Shown one piece after another: positions 60,235 to 64,000 of a stretch of DNA of 64,000 bases. The notes under the pieces are model-generated. The model was not told the origin of the DNA. It worked only from the letters and a program-made list of their open reading frames with translations, and did no database searches. The position numbers were made by a program, and so were the translations under genes. The DNA is from Candidatus Omnitrophota bacterium (GTDB lineage: Bacteria; Omnitrophota; Gorgyraeia; Duberdicusellales; 4484-171), in contig JALOCC010000005.1 in NCBI GenBank assembly GCA_023227945.1, positions 13,877 through 77,876 on the forward strand, in the 5' to 3' direction. The first letter of the stretch is position 1, and every line of letters begins with the position of its first letter.

Positions 60235-61877
60235 AGAAAATTATCATAGTCATATTATTACTTAGTATTTTTTCTGCCTTAGCTATTTCAAGCATGCTTC
60301 AACAATCAGGCACCTGCGACGAAATAGCTCATCATATACCCGCAGGTTATAGCTACTATAAAAAATGGGATTTTAGGCTAAATCCATCCAATCCGCCTCT
60401 TTCTCGATATATCATGGCGTTTCCCTTGGCATTTCTTGATTTAAAAGCGCCATTTGACGATAAAAGTTGGCAGGAAGCAGATACGCCAGCTTTCGGTAGA
60501 AAGTTTTTCTTTGAATACAACAAAGAAAAATCTCGCACTATCCTATTATTAAGCAGGTTGGCCATGGTTTTTGTAGGGATATTTACAGGATTTTTAACTT
60601 ATCTTATGGCTTCGCAAATCTACGGTAGAAGAGCCGGGCTGTTTGCTTTATTTTTGTTTTGTTTTACACCGGAGATTATAGCGCATGCTAGCTTAGCCAC
60701 TACGGATATTACTGCTGCATGCTTTATGTTACTTGCTTTATATGCTTTTTGGAAGTTTATGAAGTTGCCTACGAAAACAAAGCTTTTTATGGCAGGGATT
60801 ACTTTAGGGTTAGCGCAATTATCAAAATATAGCGCAGTTATATTTTATCCAATATTTTTAATTTTAGCCTTAACAGAATGGTTGTTATTTAAGAAAAAAT
60901 TTTCAAAAATATTCAATTCGTTGATTCTAATTTTTGTAATATCAATTGTCACTATATGGCTAGGTTATGGTTGTAGAATGAAGCCATTCTTAGCAGAAAC
61001 AACAAAACAGGAAGAAAAGATAGCTTTTGTACAAAATTTAGGCGTAAAAATTATCCCTTTTTGGAACAATGAGTTATCGCACAAGACCGAAACTTTTTTA
61101 AAAGAAAACCCTTTACCGTTAACTACCTACATTACAGGTTTCCTGGGCGTGATGAAGCATAATAAAGAAAGCCATCGGATGTTTTTTTTGGGAAAATGGT
61201 CGAATCGCGGCAGCTATTTATACTATGTAGTAGCTTTCTTAATAAAAACACCGGTTGTTATGATATTTTTTTTATTTATGGCTATTTTTTCTTTACTGTA
61301 TAAACGGCTCAGCAAAGATGAATTATATCTTATTCTTCCCGCGGCGATTATTTTCTTAGCTGCTTCAATGAGTAAGCTACAATTGGGCACAAGGTATATT
61401 TTGCCCATTTACCCGCTATGCATTATCTTTTCTTCACGGATTATCCGGCTTATTAAAAATAATGCGCAGAGAACAATTGTAGCCTTATTAGCAATATGGT
61501 TAGTTTTGGCAAATATCTTTGCCTGGCCGCATTATCTTTCGTATTTTAACGAATTTATCGGCGGAGCAAATCATGGCTGGAAGTATCTAAGAGATTCAAA
61601 TATTGATTGGGGTCAAAACCTTCCGGCACTTTCAAAATACATGAAGAAGAATGATATAAAAGAAATTACGCTTGAATATTTTGGACAAGACGACCCTGCG
61701 TTGTATGGTATAAATTTTGAAGAATTTAGCTATGCTGAGCGTATAAAGCCTCTCAACAAAATATATGCAATAAGCGCACAATATCTAGAAAATGTTCCTT
61801 GGTTTTCTGTCCATGAACCCACAGCTAAAGCGGGTTATTCTATATTTATCTATGACTTTAGAAAAGCCGGTAAATAA
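60231..61877 (+). CDS. GT39-family membrane glycosyltransferase
   Basis: The 548-residue protein has a signal-anchor helix, QSGTCDEIAHHIPAGYSYY with the Asp-Glu pair, DFRLNPSNPPLSRYI, and about ten further membrane segments; the HASLATTDITAACFMLLALY segment and HYLSYFNEFIGGANHGWKYL with DSNIDWGQNLP near the C-terminus are typical of dolichyl-phosphate-mannose-protein mannosyltransferase relatives. It overlaps the YfhO-like gene by four bases. Acceptor unknown. Confidence 0.87.
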   Translation: MKKIIIVILLLSIFSALAISSMLQQSGTCDEIAHHIPAGYSYYKKWDFRLNPSNPPLSRYIMAFPLAFLDLKAPFDDKSWQEADTPAFGRKFFFEYNKEKSRTILLLSRLAMVFVGIFTGFLTYLMASQIYGRRAGLFALFLFCFTPEIIAHASLATTDITAACFMLLALYAFWKFMKLPTKTKLFMAGITLGLAQLSKYSAVIFYPIFLILALTEWLLFKKKFSKIFNSLILIFVISIVTIWLGYGCRMKPFLAETTKQEEKIAFVQNLGVKIIPFWNNELSHKTETFLKENPLPLTTYITGFLGVMKHNKESHRMFFLGKWSNRGSYLYYVVAFLIKTPVVMIFFLFMAIFSLLYKRLSKDELYLILPAAIIFLAASMSKLQLGTRYILPIYPLCIIFSSRIIRLIKNNAQRTIVALLAIWLVLANIFAWPHYLSYFNEFIGGANHGWKYLRDSNIDWGQNLPALSKYMKKNDIKEITLEYFGQDDPALYGINFEEFSYAERIKPLNKIYAISAQYLENVPWFSVHEPTAKAGYSIFIYDFRKAGK

Positions 61878-61901
61878 AAAACGCCTGCCCCTTCTAATAA
61901 T

Positions 61902-61931
61902 TTGACTACTAATGACTACTAGTGATTATTA
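61902..61931. repeat. Three 10-bp direct repeats upstream of the promoter
   Basis: TTGACTACTA, ATGACTACTA and GTGATTATTA follow one another at 61902-61931, ten bases apart, so the same DNA face is presented each turn. The array ends ten bases before the -35 box of the HTH-neuB promoter. It could be an operator for the HTH protein, but the promoter at 14030 has no such array. Confidence 0.45.
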
Positions 61932-61941
61932 AAGAAAAAGT

Positions 61942-61969
61942 TTGACAATTAGTGAAAAATCCTTATAAT
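61942..61969 (+). promoter_or_regulatory. Sigma70-type promoter of the HTH-neuB module
   Basis: Perfect TTGACA at 61942-61947 and perfect TATAAT at 61964-61969 with a 16-base spacer, followed by AAAGGAG at about 61978-61984 and the ATG at 61993. The layout equals that of the promoter at 14030-14057. Confidence 0.85.
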
Positions 61970-61992
61970 ACCGCGCAAAGGAGAAATAGATA

Positions 61993-62235
61993 ATGGAAAT
62001 ACGTCCAAATGAAGTCTATACTACTGAGGAAACCCAAAAACTGCTTAAAATAAGCCCTTCTACTACTATGCGTCTTATCAAAAAGGGAATCATTCGTACT
62101 GCAAAAATAGGAAAACAATACAGAATCATGGGTAAGGAGTTATTACGTATTCTTTCCCCGGAGTTAGAGAATAAAGTCGGCAAGGTCTATAATAAAGGCA
62201 GATACTGGCTACATGATGGAATAGATGAGAAGTGA
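61993..62235 (+). CDS. Small excisionase-like helix-turn-helix protein
   Basis: The 80-residue protein (MEIRPNEVYTTEETQKL at the N-terminus) has a helix-turn-helix TTEETQKLLKISPSTTMRL followed by IKKGIIRTAKIGKQYRIMG as wing, like its relative at 14086-14265. It carries a 25-residue C-terminal extension (ENKVGKVYNKGRYWLHDGI) that the other lacks. It is preceded by a perfect promoter and AAAGGAG. The stop overlaps the start of neuB by 11 bases. Probable DNA-binding regulator of its own operon. Confidence 0.82.
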   Translation: MEIRPNEVYTTEETQKLLKISPSTTMRLIKKGIIRTAKIGKQYRIMGKELLRILSPELENKVGKVYNKGRYWLHDGIDEK

Positions 62236-63265
62236 GCGCAAAAAGATAAAAATTAGAGATAGGCTAGTTGGGGAAGGTTATCCCACTCTGGTTATAGCAG
62301 AGATAGGTAATAACCATGATGGTAAAGTTTCTCAAGCCAAAAAATTAATCAAAGATGCCTATGAAGCCGGCTGTGATATTGTTAAATTCCAAACACACAT
62401 TGCTTACGAAGAAATGATAGATGACGGAGCCACTCCGCCGCATTTTAAGGAACCGCGTTATAAATTTACGCAGAGGATGCAACTTAGCAAGAAAGATCAC
62501 ATAATTTTAAAAAAATATGCAGAAAATTTAGGACTTATATTTCTTTCTTCTCCTTTTTCCGAAAAAGCCGTTGATTTATTAGAAGAGATAGGCGTGAGCG
62601 CTTTTAAGATAGCTTCAGGAGAGCTCACGAATATACCTTTTCTGCATTATGTTGCCAAGAAGAAAAAAACTATCATTATGTCAACGGGAATGAGCTCGTG
62701 GGAAGAAATTGATAGAGCTGTTTCAGCTATAAGAAAATATAACAACAAGTTAATCTTAATGCAGTGCACTTCGCAATACCCCTGTCCTTACGAAAAAGTG
62801 GGGCTTGGTGTCATTTGGGCGCTTAAAAAGCGCTATGATTGTCCTGTTGGCATTTCCGATCACACACCCACCAATTATACCGCATTTGCGGCAGTAACTT
62901 TGGGAGCGTGCATAATTGAGAAGCATTTTACTATCGATAAGAGTCTTTACGGGCCGGACCATAAAGCTTCGTTAGTGAAGGAAGAAATGAGAAGCCTTAT
63001 CGAAGGAGTGCGGGCAATAGAAACAGCCCTAAAACCATTTGATAAAAATACCTTAAGAAGCCTGGGGGCGGTGCGTGATACCTTTCAGAAAAGTCTGGTG
63101 GCAAAGCGCGACATTCCTGCCCATACAAAGATTACCAGGACTTTTATTTGCCAGAAGAAACCCGGAACAGGTATTTCGCCTGTTTTGATCGATACTATTG
63201 TTGGGAAGGTTAGCCGCGTAAAAATTAGAAAAAACACCTTACTTCATATTAACCAATTTAAATAA
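62225..63265 (+). CDS. neuB: N-acetylneuraminate/legionaminate synthase (NeuB family)
   Basis: The 346-residue protein condenses phosphoenolpyruvate with an N-acetylmannosamine-type sugar to a nonulosonic acid. Motifs in order: VIAEIGNNHDGKVSQAKKLI, DIVKFQTH, LSSPFSEKAVDLLEEIGV, FKIASGELTNIPFL, STGMSSWEEID, QCTSQYPCPYEKV, GISDHTPTNYTA, IEKHFTIDKSLYGPDHKASL, and a C-terminal SAF/antifreeze-like domain from about residue 283 (FQKSLVAKRDIPAHT). Sialic, legionaminic or other nonulosonic acid cannot be distinguished by eye. The start ATG lies within the end of the HTH gene. Confidence 0.93.
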   Translation: MRSERKKIKIRDRLVGEGYPTLVIAEIGNNHDGKVSQAKKLIKDAYEAGCDIVKFQTHIAYEEMIDDGATPPHFKEPRYKFTQRMQLSKKDHIILKKYAENLGLIFLSSPFSEKAVDLLEEIGVSAFKIASGELTNIPFLHYVAKKKKTIIMSTGMSSWEEIDRAVSAIRKYNNKLILMQCTSQYPCPYEKVGLGVIWALKKRYDCPVGISDHTPTNYTAFAAVTLGACIIEKHFTIDKSLYGPDHKASLVKEEMRSLIEGVRAIETALKPFDKNTLRSLGAVRDTFQKSLVAKRDIPAHTKITRTFICQKKPGTGISPVLIDTIVGKVSRVKIRKNTLLHINQFK

Positions 63266-63277
63266 AAAGGAATAAAT

Positions 63278-64000
63278 ATGAAACGTAAAATAATGGTAGT
63301 TATTATTAACCGTGCAAATTACGCAAGAATAAAATCTGTCCTCATCGCGATTAAAAATCACAAAGACCTGGAGTTAAGAATAGTAGTTGGAGCTTCAATG
63401 CTGCTTCCCAGATTTGGCGAAGCAGTTAATATTATGTTAAAGGATGGCTTTGTGATAGATGAAGAGATCAGGATAACTCTAGAAGGCGAAAATCCTATAA
63501 CTATGGCTAAATCTACAGGGATAGGCTTGCTGGAATTGCCAACGCTTCTTGATAACCATAGGCCGGATGCGGTGATTACTATAGCTGATAGATACGAAAC
63601 GCTTGCAACGGCAGTAGCAGCTTCCTATATGAACATTCCGCTTGTGCACACGCAAGGAGGAGAAACATCCGGCTCTATTGACCATAATGTGCGTAACGCA
63701 ATAACAAAACTTGCGCACATACATTTAGTAACTAATGCCAAGTGCGCATCGAGACTAAAAAAAATGGGCGAAAACCCTAAACGAATTTTCATCACCGGAT
63801 GTCCTTCCATGGACATAGCAAGCAAAGTAGGGAGTCAGCCCGATAGTTATATCAAAGATTATATTAAAAATCACAACTTTCCTGTAGACACTAATCAACC
63901 GTTTTTATTGGTAGTGCAGCATCCTGTTACTACCGAATATCAAGATGCATCTTTCCAGATAGGCGAGACCATGAAGGCATTGATTAAACTTAAGATGCCA
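63278..64000 (+). CDS. neuC: UDP-N-acetylglucosamine 2-epimerase, hydrolysing (NeuC-like), 3' end outside window
   Basis: The frame starts at ATG 63278 after AAAAGGAA and stays open for 241 codons to the window edge. It reads MKRKIMVVIINRANYARIKS, then VITIADRYETLA, PLVHTQGGETSGSIDHNVRN and HIHLVTNAKCASRLKKMGE, and RIFITGCPSMD, all close to the NeuC family that forms free ManNAc from UDP-GlcNAc. It lies 12 bases after neuB, so substrate formation and condensation are coupled. The LegG (GDP-sugar) variant cannot be excluded. Confidence 0.9.
   Translation, partial: MKRKIMVVIINRANYARIKSVLIAIKNHKDLELRIVVGASMLLPRFGEAVNIMLKDGFVIDEEIRITLEGENPITMAKSTGIGLLELPTLLDNHRPDAVITIADRYETLATAVAASYMNIPLVHTQGGETSGSIDHNVRNAITKLAHIHLVTNAKCASRLKKMGENPKRIFITGCPSMDIASKVGSQPDSYIKDYIKNHNFPVDTNQPFLLVVQHPVTTEYQDASFQIGETMKALIKLKMP

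Noticed and set aside
1..64000. tRNA, rRNA or known structured RNA genes
   Set aside because: No cloverleaf with the conserved GTTCGA-type arm or rRNA-like stretch was noticed; a covariance-model search would be decisive.
1..64000. Insertion sequence or transposase gene
   Set aside because: No transposase-like frame was found; the repeats seen are short and non-coding in themselves.

Overview
This is a 64 kb stretch of a low-GC, Gram-negative bacterial chromosome (an lptD-type outer-membrane LPS assembly gene is present) holding a very large surface-glycan biosynthesis locus. All genes but one lie on the + strand and many overlap or are spaced by a few bases. Gene content (many B12-type radical SAM enzymes, several YfhO-like giant membrane proteins, polyisoprenyl-phosphate glycosyltransferases, abundant short palindromic repeats) is reminiscent of Candidatus Omnitrophota; this taxonomic guess is an inference and no rRNA or marker gene is available to fix it.

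Layout. 1-5.0 kb: the end of a ROK sugar kinase, a fructose-6-phosphate aldolase/transaldolase-type enzyme, lptD and a UDP-glucose 6-dehydrogenase. 5.2-14.0 kb: nucleotide-sugar genes, namely a UDP-HexNAc-type dehydrogenase, dTDP-rhamnose genes (rmlC-like, rmlA, rmlB, rmlD), a 4-epimerase-like SDR, UDP-glucuronate decarboxylase, a GDP-6-deoxymannose reductase-like SDR and a DegT aminotransferase. This part is peppered with short repeat elements that sit at gene ends and even inside the aminotransferase gene. 14.0-22.8 kb: a second module opened by a near-ideal sigma70 promoter and a tiny excisionase-like HTH gene, followed by a heptose-like set (SDR, HldE-like fusion with inverted domain order, GmhA-like SIS isomerase, SDR), two aminotransferases, a split transketolase with a missing C-terminal domain, and a GT2. 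22.8-27.0 kb: three radical SAM genes. 27-37 kb: large membrane proteins (GT-C-like and YfhO-like), two of which share a mobile carbohydrate-binding-like domain. 37-50 kb: a WecE-type transaminase, WbqC-like protein, GT2, methyltransferase, SDRs and five more radical SAM enzymes. 50-62 kb: a pair of small membrane proteins with predicted winged-helix tails, YfhO-like and GT39-like membrane proteins, an LhgO-like oxidoreductase, one minus-strand GT2 and several gene remnants. 62-64 kb: a second promoter plus HTH module leading into neuB and a partial neuC (nonulosonic acid synthesis).

Working model (inference): nucleotide sugars and unusual heptose, amino-sugar and nonulosonate precursors are made in the cytoplasm; GT2 enzymes load sugars on polyisoprenyl phosphate; GT-C/YfhO-like membrane proteins use them outside the membrane; radical SAM enzymes perform unidentified modifications. 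No Wzx flippase, Wzy polymerase, ABC exporter or GT-B (GT4/GT9) transferase was recognised in the window. The locus looks like an actively rearranged genomic region: four recognisable gene scars, several families of short repeats, and two related promoter-HTH heads introducing different sugar cassettes.
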